Assembly: GCF_018613935.1 (NCBI RefSeq)
Contig: NZ_JAGGPF010000001.1
Span: 124,001 to 188,000 of the forward strand
Length of the DNA stretch: 64,000 bases
Direction of reading: 5' to 3'
Source of the DNA: Agromyces sp. ISL-38
GTDB taxonomy: Bacteria > Actinomycetota > Actinomycetes > Actinomycetales > Microbacteriaceae
Part shown: in pieces, positions 39,596 through 47,944 of the stretch
Position numbering within the stretch: position 1 is the first letter of the stretch
Layout: each line of letters opens with the position of its first letter
Made by a program: the position numbers and the translations under genes
Notes under the pieces: generated by a model
Database searches by the model: none
Seen by the model: only the letters and a program-made list of their open reading frames with translations
What the model was told of the DNA's origin: nothing

Positions 39596-41338
39596 GTGAC
39601 GACCCCTACGACGACGGATGCCGCTCCCCAGCGCCCGGCCAGCACCGACCGTGGCAACCGCCCGCCGCGCCCCGCTTCTCGCCCGCACGGCCAGTGGAAG
39701 ATCGACGGCACGACCCCGCTCAACGCCAACGAGGTGTGGAAGCAGGAAGACGGCGGCCTCGCCGTGCGAGAGCGCATCGAGAACACCTACGCCGCGGGCG
39801 GCTTCGCGTCGATCGACCCGACCGACCTGCACGGCCGGTTCCGCTGGTGGGGCCTCTACACGCAGCGCAAGCCCGGCATCGACGGCGGCAAGACCGCGAC
39901 CCTCGAACCGCACGAGCTCGAAGACGAGTACTTCATGCTTCGGGTCCGCATCGACGGCGGGCAGCTCACGACCCAGCAGCTCCGCGTGATCGGCGAGATC
40001 TCCACTGAGTTCGGCCGCGACAGCGCCGACCTCACCGACCGGCAGAACGTGCAGCTGCACTGGGTTCGCGTCGAAGACGTGCCCGAGATCTGGCGGCGCC
40101 TCGAAGCCGTCGGGCTCGGCACGACCGAGGCGTGCGGCGACGTGCCCCGAGTGGTGCTCGGCTCCCCGGTCGCCGGCATCGCCGCCGACGAGCTCATCGA
40201 CCCGACGCCCTCGATCGACGCCATCACCGAGCGCTACATCGGCATCCCCGAGCTCGCGAACCTGCCGCGCAAATTCAAGACCGCGATCACGGGCCACCCG
40301 AGCCAAGACGTCGTGCACGAGATCAACGACGTCGCCTTCGTCGCCGTGAACCACCCCGAGCTCGGGGTCGGCTACGACCTGTGGGTCGGCGGCGGACTCT
40401 CGACGAGCGCCCACCTCGCCGTGCGGCTCGGCACCTTCGTCGCCCCCGAGCTGGTTCCCGATGTCTGGTTCGGCGTCGCCGCGATCTTCCGCGATTACGG
40501 CTACCGGCGGCTGCGCAACAAGGCACGCCTCAAGTACCTCGTCGCCGACTGGGGGCCCGAGAAGTTCCGCGAGGTGCTCGAGACCGAGTACCTCGACGCC
40601 CCGCTTCCCGACGGCCCGGCCGCTCCGAAGCCGCGCACGCAGGGCGACCACGTGGGCGTGCATCGCCAGCACGACGGCCGCTACTACATCGGCGTCACGC
40701 CGTTCGTCGGCCGGGTCTCGGGCTCGAAGCTGACCGCCCTCGCCGACCTCCTCGAGCGCCATGGCTCTGGGCGCCTGCGCACGACCCCGCACCAGAAGCT
40801 CGTGCTCCTCGACATCGAGGAACGCGACGTCGAGCAGGTCGTCGCCGAGCTCGACGAACTCGGACTCTCGGCGCGGCCGAGCGTCTTCCGCCGCGGCACG
40901 ATCGCGTGCACCGGCATCGAGTTCTGCAAGCTCGCGATCGTCGAGACCAAGCAGACCGCGACCGACGCCGTGCTCGCGCTCGAGGAGCGGCTCGCGGGCC
41001 TCGACCTGCCGCATCCGCTCAGCCTGCACGTCAACGGATGCCCCAACTCCTGCGCTCGCATCCAGACCGCCGACATCGGGCTCAAGGGCCAGCTCCTCCC
41101 CGACGGCGACGGCGGTCAGACGCCCGGCTTCCAGGTGCACCTCGGCGGTGGACTCGCGTCCGAGGATCGCGAGGAGGCCGGTCTCGGCCGCACGGTACGC
41201 GGACTCAAGGTGACCGCCGACGGCCTCGTCGACTACGTCGAGCGCCTCGTGCGACGGTTCCTCGCCGACCGCGATGCCGCCATCGACGAGACGTTCGCCG
41301 AATGGGCGCACCGAGCCGAAGAGGAGGCACTCCAGTGA
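39596..41338 (+). CDS. sirA: ferredoxin-dependent sulfite reductase
   Basis: 580 residues, full length. Siroheme/[4Fe-4S] ligands are Cys438, Cys444 (CTGIEFC), Cys482 and Cys486 (NGCPNSC). Tyr88 in WWGLYTQR and Cys180 in ACGDVPR are spaced 92 apart, the same spacing as the Tyr69-Cys161 pair that is cross-linked in Mycobacterium tuberculosis SirA, so this is a sulfite rather than nitrite reductase of the SirA type. It reduces sulfite to sulfide with six electrons from ferredoxin; a 7Fe ferredoxin and its reductase are encoded at the end of the operon. GTG start with GGAAGGAGG upstream. Its stop overlaps the cysH start. Confidence 0.95.
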   Translation: MTTPTTTDAAPQRPASTDRGNRPPRPASRPHGQWKIDGTTPLNANEVWKQEDGGLAVRERIENTYAAGGFASIDPTDLHGRFRWWGLYTQRKPGIDGGKTATLEPHELEDEYFMLRVRIDGGQLTTQQLRVIGEISTEFGRDSADLTDRQNVQLHWVRVEDVPEIWRRLEAVGLGTTEACGDVPRVVLGSPVAGIAADELIDPTPSIDAITERYIGIPELANLPRKFKTAITGHPSQDVVHEINDVAFVAVNHPELGVGYDLWVGGGLSTSAHLAVRLGTFVAPELVPDVWFGVAAIFRDYGYRRLRNKARLKYLVADWGPEKFREVLETEYLDAPLPDGPAAPKPRTQGDHVGVHRQHDGRYYIGVTPFVGRVSGSKLTALADLLERHGSGRLRTTPHQKLVLLDIEERDVEQVVAELDELGLSARPSVFRRGTIACTGIEFCKLAIVETKQTATDAVLALEERLAGLDLPHPLSLHVNGCPNSCARIQTADIGLKGQLLPDGDGGQTPGFQVHLGGGLASEDREEAGLGRTVRGLKVTADGLVDYVERLVRRFLADRDAAIDETFAEWAHRAEEEALQ

Positions 41339-42078
41339 GCGTGAGCCTGGCCCCCCGCGTCGCCGTGAAGCGCGACGCCGATACCCTGCGCGCGCTCGTC
41401 GAGTCGGGCAACGCGCTGCTCTCGCCCGAGGGCGGCCCCGAGGCATCCGCTGCCGAGGTCGTCGCGTGGGTGGCCGAGAACTTCTCGGCGGACGCCGCAG
41501 CGGTCGCGTGCTCGATGGCCGACGCCGTGCTGCCGCACGTGGTCGCGGGCCAGCTGCCCGGCATCGACGTGCTGTTCCTCGACACGGGCTACCACTTCAC
41601 CGAGACCTACGTGACCCGCGATGAGGTGGCCCGCGCGCTCGACGTGCGCATCGTCGACGTGCTGCCGCGCCAGACGGTCGCGCAGCAGGACGCCGAGTTC
41701 GGCGCCGAGCTGTTCTCGCGCGACCCGGGCCAGTGCTGCGCGCTCCGCAAGGTCGCGCCGCTGCAGGAGGCCCTCGCGGGCTACGAGCTGTGGTTCACGG
41801 GCGTGCGCCGCGAAGAGGCGCCGACCCGCGCGAACACGCCGCTCCTCCAGTGGGACGAGCGCAACGGGCTCATCAAGGTGAACCCGCTCGCGGCCTGGAC
41901 CTTCGACGAACTGCTCGACTACGCGGGCGCACACCAGGTGCCCGTGAACCTCCTCATGTCGCATGGCTACCCCTCGATCGGGTGCGCGCCCTGCACGAAG
42001 CCCGTCGCCGAGGGCGAAGACCCGAGGTCCGGCCGCTGGGCCGGCCTCGCCAAGACCGAATGCGGATTGCACCTATGA
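41335..42078 (+). CDS. cysH: adenylyl-sulfate (APS) reductase
   Basis: 247 residues. [4Fe-4S] cysteines are present as Cys134-Cys135 (QCCALRK) and Cys217/Cys220 (CAPCTK); these distinguish bacterial APS reductases from PAPS reductases that lack the cluster. The catalytic Cys243 is in ECGLHL at the C-terminus. It reduces adenosine phosphosulfate to sulfite and AMP using thioredoxin. This agrees with the absence of an APS kinase domain on CysN. GTG overlaps the sirA stop as GTGA; its own stop overlaps the cysD ATG as ATGA. Confidence 0.94.
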   Translation: MSVSLAPRVAVKRDADTLRALVESGNALLSPEGGPEASAAEVVAWVAENFSADAAAVACSMADAVLPHVVAGQLPGIDVLFLDTGYHFTETYVTRDEVARALDVRIVDVLPRQTVAQQDAEFGAELFSRDPGQCCALRKVAPLQEALAGYELWFTGVRREEAPTRANTPLLQWDERNGLIKVNPLAAWTFDELLDYAGAHQVPVNLLMSHGYPSIGCAPCTKPVAEGEDPRSGRWAGLAKTECGLHL

Positions 42079-43088
42079 CCGAGATCGTCACTGCCGGTGG
42101 TCGAGTAGCGCCGGAGGCGCGTATCGAGGCCACCACCAGCGTCAACGAAGTGGTTTCGATACGGCCGCAGGCGGCCTACTCAACCAACGGGCGGGCCGAA
42201 CTCGACGCGCTCGACGTGCTCGAGTCCGAGGCCATCCACATCATTCGCGAGGTCGTCGCGGAGTTCGAGCGTCCCGTGCTGCTGTTCTCGGGCGGCAAGG
42301 ACTCCGTCGTCGTGCTGCACCTCGCCGCGAAGGCGTTCTGGCCGGGACGCGTGCCGTTCCCGGTGCTGCACGTCGACACGGGTCACAACTTCCCCGAGGT
42401 CATCGCGTTCCGCGACGCCACGGTCGAGCGCCTCGGCCTGCGCCTCGAGGTCGCCGAGGTGCAGAGCTACATCGACGACGGTCGCCTCCACGAACGCGCC
42501 GACGGCACTCGCAACCCGCTCCAGACGCAGCCGCTGCTCGACGCGATCGCAGCCGGCCGGCACGACGCGGTCTTCGGCGGCGCCCGCCGCGACGAAGACA
42601 AGGCGCGCGCCAAGGAGCGCATCATCTCGCTGCGCGACGAGTTCGGCCAGTGGGATCCGCGCAACCAGCGCCCAGAGCTCTGGAGCCTGTACAACGGGCG
42701 CCACACCCCGGGCCAGCACGTGCGCGCGTTCCCCATCAGCAATTGGACCGAGCTCGACGTGTGGAGCTACATCGAGCGCGAGAACATCCCGCTTCCCGAG
42801 CTCTACTTCGCGCACGAGCGCGAGGTCTATCGTCGCGACGGCATGTGGCGCGCGGTCGGCGAGGTCTCGCCACCGCGTCCCGGCGAGACGGTCGAGCTGC
42901 GCACGGTGCGCTACCGCACTGTCGGCGACATGAGCTGCACCGGGGCCGTGGAATCGGATGCCGCCGACGTCGCCGACGTCGTGCGCGAGGTGGCCCAGTC
43001 CACGCTCACCGAGCGCGGCGCCACGCGTGCCGACGACCGCATCTCGGAGGCCGCCATGGAGGACCGCAAGAAGGACGGGTACTTCTGA
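42075..43088 (+). CDS. cysD: sulfate adenylyltransferase subunit 2, with a repeat-derived N-terminus
   Basis: 337 residues. The N-type PP-loop ATPase motif FSGGKDS sits at 71-77, followed by LHVDTGHNFPEVI, GGARRDEDKARAKERI and NWTELDVWSYI, all typical of CysD. With CysN it makes APS from sulfate and ATP. The first 45 residues are unlike other CysD proteins: they are translated from two inverted copies of the dispersed repeat (42094-42137 and 42150-42190), giving AGGRVAPEARIEATT and VVSIRPQAAYSTNG before the conserved core starts near LDALDVLESEAIHII. Start/stop overlaps on both sides show the reading is real. Confidence 0.93.
   Translation: MTEIVTAGGRVAPEARIEATTSVNEVVSIRPQAAYSTNGRAELDALDVLESEAIHIIREVVAEFERPVLLFSGGKDSVVVLHLAAKAFWPGRVPFPVLHVDTGHNFPEVIAFRDATVERLGLRLEVAEVQSYIDDGRLHERADGTRNPLQTQPLLDAIAAGRHDAVFGGARRDEDKARAKERIISLRDEFGQWDPRNQRPELWSLYNGRHTPGQHVRAFPISNWTELDVWSYIERENIPLPELYFAHEREVYRRDGMWRAVGEVSPPRPGETVELRTVRYRTVGDMSCTGAVESDAADVADVVREVAQSTLTERGATRADDRISEAAMEDRKKDGYF
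42094..42190. repeat. dispersed palindromic repeat, inverted pair E, inside cysD
   Basis: Copy 42094-42137 (CCGGTGGTCGAGTAGCG ... GTATCGAGGCCACC) and inverted copy 42150-42190 (GTGGTTTCGATACGGCC ... CTACTCAACCAACGG). Both are read in frame as the N-terminus of CysD; the frame avoids the TGA and TAG that the repeat carries in other registers. Confidence 0.88.
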
Positions 43089-44389
43089 TGACCGGCACGC
43101 TGTTCCGCTTCGCGACCGCCGGCTCGGTCGACGACGGCAAGTCCACGCTCGTCGGCCGCCTGCTGCACGACTCGAAGGCGATCCTCGCCGACCAGCTCGA
43201 GGCGGTGGCGCGCACCTCAGCCGAGCGCGGGTTCGGCGACGGCACGGGCTTCGACTTCGCACTCCTCACCGACGGCCTGCGCGCCGAACGCGAGCAGGGC
43301 ATCACGATCGACGTCGCCTACCGGTACTTCACGACGGGGGCGCGCAGCTTCATCCTCGCCGACTGCCCGGGCCACGTGCAGTACACGCGCAACATGGTCA
43401 CCGGCGCGACCACGGCCGACGCCGTCGTCGTGCTCATCGACGGCCGCAAGGGCGTGCTCGAGCAGACCCGCCGCCACCTCTCCGTGGTCGCGCTGCTGCG
43501 AGTGCCGCACGTCATCATCGCGGTCAACAAGATCGACCTGCTCGGCTACGACGAGCAGGCGTTCATCGAGGTCGACGCCGACGTGCGCCGCGTCACCGCC
43601 GAGCTAGGCCTCGACGACGTGCACGTGCTGCCCGTGTCGGCGCTCGAGGGCGACAACATCGTCACGCGCTCGGAGCGCACCCCCTGGTACGACGGCCCCG
43701 CGCTCCTCGAACTGCTCGAGCAGCTGCCCTCGCTCGACGAGCTCGAGACCGAGCTCGACGCGTTCCGCCTCGCGGTGCAGCTCGTGCTGCGCCCGCAGGG
43801 AGGCCTGGCTGCGGATGTCGCGAGCGACCCCGAGCGCGCCGAGTCGTTCCGCGACTACCGCGCCTTCGCGGGCCGCATCGGCTCGGGCCGGGTTCGGGTC
43901 GGCGACCGCGTGAGCGTGTTCCCCTCGGGCATCGAGACCACCGTCGCGGGCATCGACCAGGCCGGCGCATCCCTCGACGAGGCGGTGGCACCCCAGTCGG
44001 TTGCGCTGCGCCTCGCCGACGACATCGACGCCGCCCGCGGCGCCGTGATCGTCGAGACGGGCACCCTCCCCGAGGGGCGCCGCGACGTCGACGCCGAGCT
44101 CTTCTGGCTCGACCCGCGGCCGCTGCTGCCCGGGGCACGCGTGCTCGTGAAGCACGGCACGGCCACGGTGCAGGCACTCGTGGCATCCGTCGACTCCAAG
44201 CGCGACCTCGACACGCTCGCCCATGAGCCCGCCGAGACGCTCGAGGCGAACGACATCGGCCGCGCTCGCCTACGTCTCGCGGCACCGCTGCCGCTCGAAC
44301 CGTACGGGGCGAATCGGCACGCCGGCTCGTTCCTCGTGATCCACCCCGCTGACGGCCAGACCCTCGCCGCCGGCATCACCGAACAGTAG
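43088..44389 (+). CDS. cysN: sulfate adenylyltransferase subunit 1 (GTPase)
   Basis: 433 residues. GTPase motifs: P-loop GSVDDGKST (12-20), switch ITIDVAYRYF, DCPGH, NKID; then two translation-factor-like beta barrels. It drives APS synthesis by GTP hydrolysis with CysD. No C-terminal APS kinase domain is present, consistent with the APS-reductase route. ATG overlaps the cysD stop by one base (TGATG). Confidence 0.95.
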   Translation: MTGTLFRFATAGSVDDGKSTLVGRLLHDSKAILADQLEAVARTSAERGFGDGTGFDFALLTDGLRAEREQGITIDVAYRYFTTGARSFILADCPGHVQYTRNMVTGATTADAVVVLIDGRKGVLEQTRRHLSVVALLRVPHVIIAVNKIDLLGYDEQAFIEVDADVRRVTAELGLDDVHVLPVSALEGDNIVTRSERTPWYDGPALLELLEQLPSLDELETELDAFRLAVQLVLRPQGGLAADVASDPERAESFRDYRAFAGRIGSGRVRVGDRVSVFPSGIETTVAGIDQAGASLDEAVAPQSVALRLADDIDAARGAVIVETGTLPEGRRDVDAELFWLDPRPLLPGARVLVKHGTATVQALVASVDSKRDLDTLAHEPAETLEANDIGRARLRLAAPLPLEPYGANRHAGSFLVIHPADGQTLAAGITEQ

Positions 44390-44404
44390 AAGGAGGCGAC
44401 AACC

Positions 44405-45487
44405 GTGAACATTCGACCCACCCGCACCACCCTGACGATCACCGCTCTTGGAGTGGCGGCGATGATGCTCACGGGCTGCTCGGCCTCCGCGGGCGCGGCG
44501 TCCGAGACGGATGCCGCCTCCTCCGGGCCTGCCGACGAGCTGCGCCTCGGCTACTTCGCGAACGTCACCCACGCGCCCGCGCTCGTGGGGCTCGAAGAGG
44601 GCCTCTTCGCCGACGCGCTCGGCGAGACGAAGCTCAGCACGCAGGTCTTCAATGCCGGCCCCGCTGCCATCGAGGCGCTCTCGGCCGGCGCGATCGATGC
44701 CACGTACATCGGCCCGAACCCGTCGATCAACACGTTCATCCAGTCCAGAGGCCAGTCAGCGCACATCGTCGCCGGCGCGGCCACCGGTGGTGCTGCACTC
44801 GTCGTGCGCGACGGGATCGACTCGGTCGAGGACCTCGAGGGCACGACCCTCGCGACGCCGCAACTCGGCAACACGCAAGACGTGGCACTCCGCTCGTGGC
44901 TCGCCGACGAGGGCTTCGAGACCGACACCACGGGCGGCGGCGACGTGCACATCACCCCGACCGAGAACGCCCAGGCCCTCACCCTGTTCCAGCAGGGAGG
45001 CATCGACGGGGCCTGGCTGCCCGAGCCGTGGGTCTCCCGTCTCATCGTCGACGCCGGCGCTCACGTGCTCGTCGACGAGGCCGACCTGTGGGACGACGGC
45101 GCCTTCCCGACGACGGTGCTGCTCGTGCGTGCCGAGTTCCTGGCCGAGCACCCCGAGACGGTCGAGGCGCTGCTCGAGGGCCACGTGGCATCCGTCGCCT
45201 GGCTGGGCGACCACGCCGACGAGGCTCCCGCCGTGATCAATGCCGCGCTCGAGGCCGAGACGGGCAAGCCGCTCGCAGACGACGTCATCACCCGCGCGCT
45301 CGAGCACGTGACCTTCTCGGTCGACCCGCACGCCGAGACCTTCGAGACCCTCGTGAAGAACGGCCTTGCGGCCGGCACGCAGAAGGACGGCTCGATCGAC
45401 GGGCTCTTCGACCTGCGCCTGCTGAACGGCCTCCTCGAGACCGATGGCGAGGAGCCGGTCTCCGCCGGCGGCCTCGGCGAGGAGTAG
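44405..45487 (+). CDS. ABC substrate-binding lipoprotein, SsuA/NrtA/TauA class
   Basis: 360 residues. Lipobox LTGC (Cys25), then LRLGYFANVTHAPALVGLEE, the usual first strand and loop of NMT1/SsuA-like proteins, with GPNPSINTFIQ and TPQLGNTQDVALRSW. Probably binds a sulfur oxyanion or sulfonate. No sulfonate monooxygenase (SsuD/TauD) accompanies it, which favours sulfate or a related inorganic anion over sulfonates (inference). GTG follows AGAAGGAGG. Sits inside the sulfur operon, 15 bases after cysN. Confidence 0.88.
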   Translation: MNIRPTRTTLTITALGVAAMMLTGCSASAGAASETDAASSGPADELRLGYFANVTHAPALVGLEEGLFADALGETKLSTQVFNAGPAAIEALSAGAIDATYIGPNPSINTFIQSRGQSAHIVAGAATGGAALVVRDGIDSVEDLEGTTLATPQLGNTQDVALRSWLADEGFETDTTGGGDVHITPTENAQALTLFQQGGIDGAWLPEPWVSRLIVDAGAHVLVDEADLWDDGAFPTTVLLVRAEFLAEHPETVEALLEGHVASVAWLGDHADEAPAVINAALEAETGKPLADDVITRALEHVTFSVDPHAETFETLVKNGLAAGTQKDGSIDGLFDLRLLNGLLETDGEEPVSAGGLGEE

Positions 45488-45496
45488 GAGCACCAC

Positions 45497-46240
45497 ATGA
45501 GCGGGCAGACGGCCATCCGCATCGAGCAGCTGGGCAAGCGCTTCGGCGCAGGACCCCTGGTGCTCGACGACGTGAACCTCTCGATCGAGGCGGGTGAGTT
45601 CGTCTGCCTGCTCGGCGCCTCCGGCTGCGGCAAGTCGACGCTGCTGAACCTCATCGCGGGTCTCGACCGACCCACCACGGGCAGCATCGACGTGCCCGCC
45701 GAGGGCGCCGCCGTCATGTTCCAGGAGTCGGCGCTCATGCCGTGGCTCACCGCCCGGCAGAACGTCGAGCTGGCGCTGCGCCTGCGCGGGGTGCCGCGCG
45801 CGGCTCGCCGAGGCGAAGCGCTCGAACTCCTCGACACGGTGAACCTTGCGGATGCCGCCGAGAAGCGCCCGCACGAGCTCTCGGGCGGCATGCGACAGCG
45901 CGTCGCCCTCGCTCGCGCCCTAGCCCAGGACCGGCCCGTCCTGCTCATGGACGAGCCGTTCGCCGCGCTCGACGCGATCACGCGCGACCTCCTGCACGAG
46001 GAACTCGAGCGGGTGTGGCGCCGCACCGGCCGCACGATCGTGTTCGTCACGCACAACGTGCGTGAGGCCGCCCGCCTCGGGCAGCGCGTCGTGCTGCTCT
46101 CGAGCCGGCCGGGCCGAGTCGCCGGCGAATGGCGCATCGCCGAGACCACCGGCCGCCGCATCGAGTCGCCCGAAGTCGCGGCGCTCTCGATCGAGATCAC
46201 CGAGCAGCTCCGAAAGGAGATCCGCCGAAATGCCGCGTGA
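45497..46240 (+). CDS. ABC transporter ATPase, SsuB class
   Basis: 247 residues. Walker A LGASGCGKST, Q-loop FQESALMPWLTARQN, signature LSGGMRQRVALARA, Walker B VLLMDEPFAALD and H-loop FVTHNVREAARL. The FQE...MPW and LSGGMRQR words are typical of nitrate/sulfonate/taurine ATPases. It powers the neighbouring permease. It overlaps the permease gene by 11 bases. Confidence 0.93.
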   Translation: MSGQTAIRIEQLGKRFGAGPLVLDDVNLSIEAGEFVCLLGASGCGKSTLLNLIAGLDRPTTGSIDVPAEGAAVMFQESALMPWLTARQNVELALRLRGVPRAARRGEALELLDTVNLADAAEKRPHELSGGMRQRVALARALAQDRPVLLMDEPFAALDAITRDLLHEELERVWRRTGRTIVFVTHNVREAARLGQRVVLLSSRPGRVAGEWRIAETTGRRIESPEVAALSIEITEQLRKEIRRNAA

Positions 46241-47192
46241 CACCGCAGATCTACTGGTCGAGCCCGTCGAGACCACTGAGGCCGACCTGGCCTCGATACG
46301 GCCGCAGGCGGCCTACTCGACCACCGAGCCCGACGACTTCCGCAGCCTCGAAGCCGGCCTCGACCGGCTGCAGACCGACCCCGACCGCGCCCCGAGCGCG
46401 TGGAAGCGCTTCACCACGAGCGTCCTGCCGCCCATCGTCTTCGTCGTCGCGCTCCTCGTCGCCTGGCAGCTGTACATCGTGATCGCCCAGCCCCGTCCCG
46501 ACCTCGCGCCCAGCCCGCTCGACGTCGTCACCGCGATCGGCCAGGCGTGGGAGTCGGGTCGCTTGCAGCTCGCCGTCACGACGAGTCTCGAGCGCGGCGT
46601 GCTCGGCTTCCTCGTCGCGGTCGTCGTCGGCACTCCGCTCGGGCTGCTTCTGGCCGAGGTGAAGCCGCTTCGCCGCGCGATCGGGCCGATCATCTCGGGT
46701 CTGCAGGTGCTGCCGTCGGTCGCGTGGGTACCGGCTGCGATCATCTGGTTCGGCCTCACGGATGCCACGGTGTACTTCGTCGTGCTCATGGGCGCCGTCC
46801 CCTCCATCGTGAACGGACTCATCGCGGGCGTCGACCAGGTGCCCCCGCAGCTGCGGCGGGTGGGCACGGTCCTCGGCGCGGGACCGGGACGTCTCGCGGC
46901 GCTGGTCGTGCTCCCCGCCGCCCTTCCCGGCTACGTCGCCGGCCTCAAGCAGGGCTGGGCGTTCTCGTGGCGTTCGCTCATGGCCGCCGAGATCATCGCG
47001 ACCGGCGGCACGATCGGCTTCGGCGTCGGCTCCATGCTCGACCAGAGTCGTGAGCTCGCCGACCTCGCGGGCGTGCTCGCGACGATCCTCCTGATCCTCG
47101 CCATCGGCATCCTCATCGAACTCGCGTTCTTCGCCCCGCTCGAGCGACGCATGCTCCGACGCCGCGGTCTCCTCCAGGCGGGTGCGAAGTGA
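46230..47192 (+). CDS. ABC transporter permease, SsuC class, with repeat-derived N-terminus
   Basis: 320 residues. From about residue 65 it is an ordinary SsuC/TauC permease with six membrane segments, the coupling loop RRVGTVLGAGPGRLAALVVL and the LPSVAWVPAAIIWFG word. The cytoplasmic N-terminus (LLVEPVETTEADLASIRPQA followed by AYSTTE) is repeat-encoded: the peptide SIRPQAAYST is identical to that in CysD. AAAGGAG precedes the ATG. Confidence 0.9.
   Translation: MPRDTADLLVEPVETTEADLASIRPQAAYSTTEPDDFRSLEAGLDRLQTDPDRAPSAWKRFTTSVLPPIVFVVALLVAWQLYIVIAQPRPDLAPSPLDVVTAIGQAWESGRLQLAVTTSLERGVLGFLVAVVVGTPLGLLLAEVKPLRRAIGPIISGLQVLPSVAWVPAAIIWFGLTDATVYFVVLMGAVPSIVNGLIAGVDQVPPQLRRVGTVLGAGPGRLAALVVLPAALPGYVAGLKQGWAFSWRSLMAAEIIATGGTIGFGVGSMLDQSRELADLAGVLATILLILAIGILIELAFFAPLERRMLRRRGLLQAGAK
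46250..46326. repeat. dispersed palindromic repeat, copy F, inside the SsuC-like gene
   Basis: 46289-46326 carries GCCTCGATACGGCCGC and CTACTCGACCACCG, same orientation and frame as the cysD copy. A partial inverted unit (CTGGTCGAGCCCGTCGAGAC, about 46250-46273) precedes it. Confidence 0.85.
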
Positions 47193-47944
47193 GCGCCGCC
47201 ATCGCGGGCCGCGTGACCCTCGTCGGCGCCGGACCGGGCGACCCCGGTCTCCTCACCGTGCGGGGCCTCCGCGCCCTCGAGGCCGCCGACGTCATCGTGG
47301 CCGACCGGCTCGGCGCTCGCGCCGTGCTCGACGAGCTCGCGCTCGACACCCCGGTGATCGACGTGGGCAAGCTCCCCGGCCACCACCCGGTGCCGCAAGA
47401 CGGCATCAACGAGCTGCTCGTCTCGCTCGCCCTCGAGGGCAAGCGCGTCGTACGTCTCAAGGGCGGCGACCCCTACGTGTTCGGCCGCGGCAGCGAAGAG
47501 GTCGCGTACTGCCGCGCTGCGGGCATCGATGTCGAGGTCGTGCCCGGCGTCACGAGCGCGATCTCGGTGCCGGCGATCGCGGGCATCCCGCTCACCCACC
47601 GCGGACTCGCCACCGCCTTCAGCGTCGTCACGGGCCACGAGCAGCTCCGCGAGCTCAGCGGCGGCCGCGACCACACGGTCGTGCTCCTCATGGGCATGAA
47701 CACCCTGGCGAACTCAGCGGCCACCCTCGCCCGCGGCGAGCGCGGCCGCGACTGCCCCGTCGCGATCGTCGAAGACGGCTACGGACCCGGCCAGCGGGTC
47801 ACGGTCGGTACCCTCGAGACGATCGCGGTGCAAGCGGCGCACCGCGGCATCCGCTCTCCCGCCGTGATCGTCGTCGGCGATGTCGTCACCCTCAGCCCCT
47901 ACGCCCCCGAGGCCATCTCCAACCGAAAGGCACAACAGCCATGA
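47189..47944 (+). CDS. cobA: uroporphyrinogen-III C-methyltransferase
   Basis: 251 residues, SAM-dependent SUMT without CysG fusion. Motifs: VTLVGAGPGDPGLLTVRG, DVIVADRLG, RLKGGDPYVFGRGSEE (SAM and substrate loop), PGVTSAISVPAIAGIPLTHRG. It makes precorrin-2, the first committed step to siroheme for the sulfite reductase. The next step (precorrin-2 dehydrogenase) is not encoded in the window. GTG overlaps the permease stop. Confidence 0.94.
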   Translation: MSAAIAGRVTLVGAGPGDPGLLTVRGLRALEAADVIVADRLGARAVLDELALDTPVIDVGKLPGHHPVPQDGINELLVSLALEGKRVVRLKGGDPYVFGRGSEEVAYCRAAGIDVEVVPGVTSAISVPAIAGIPLTHRGLATAFSVVTGHEQLRELSGGRDHTVVLLMGMNTLANSAATLARGERGRDCPVAIVEDGYGPGQRVTVGTLETIAVQAAHRGIRSPAVIVVGDVVTLSPYAPEAISNRKAQQP

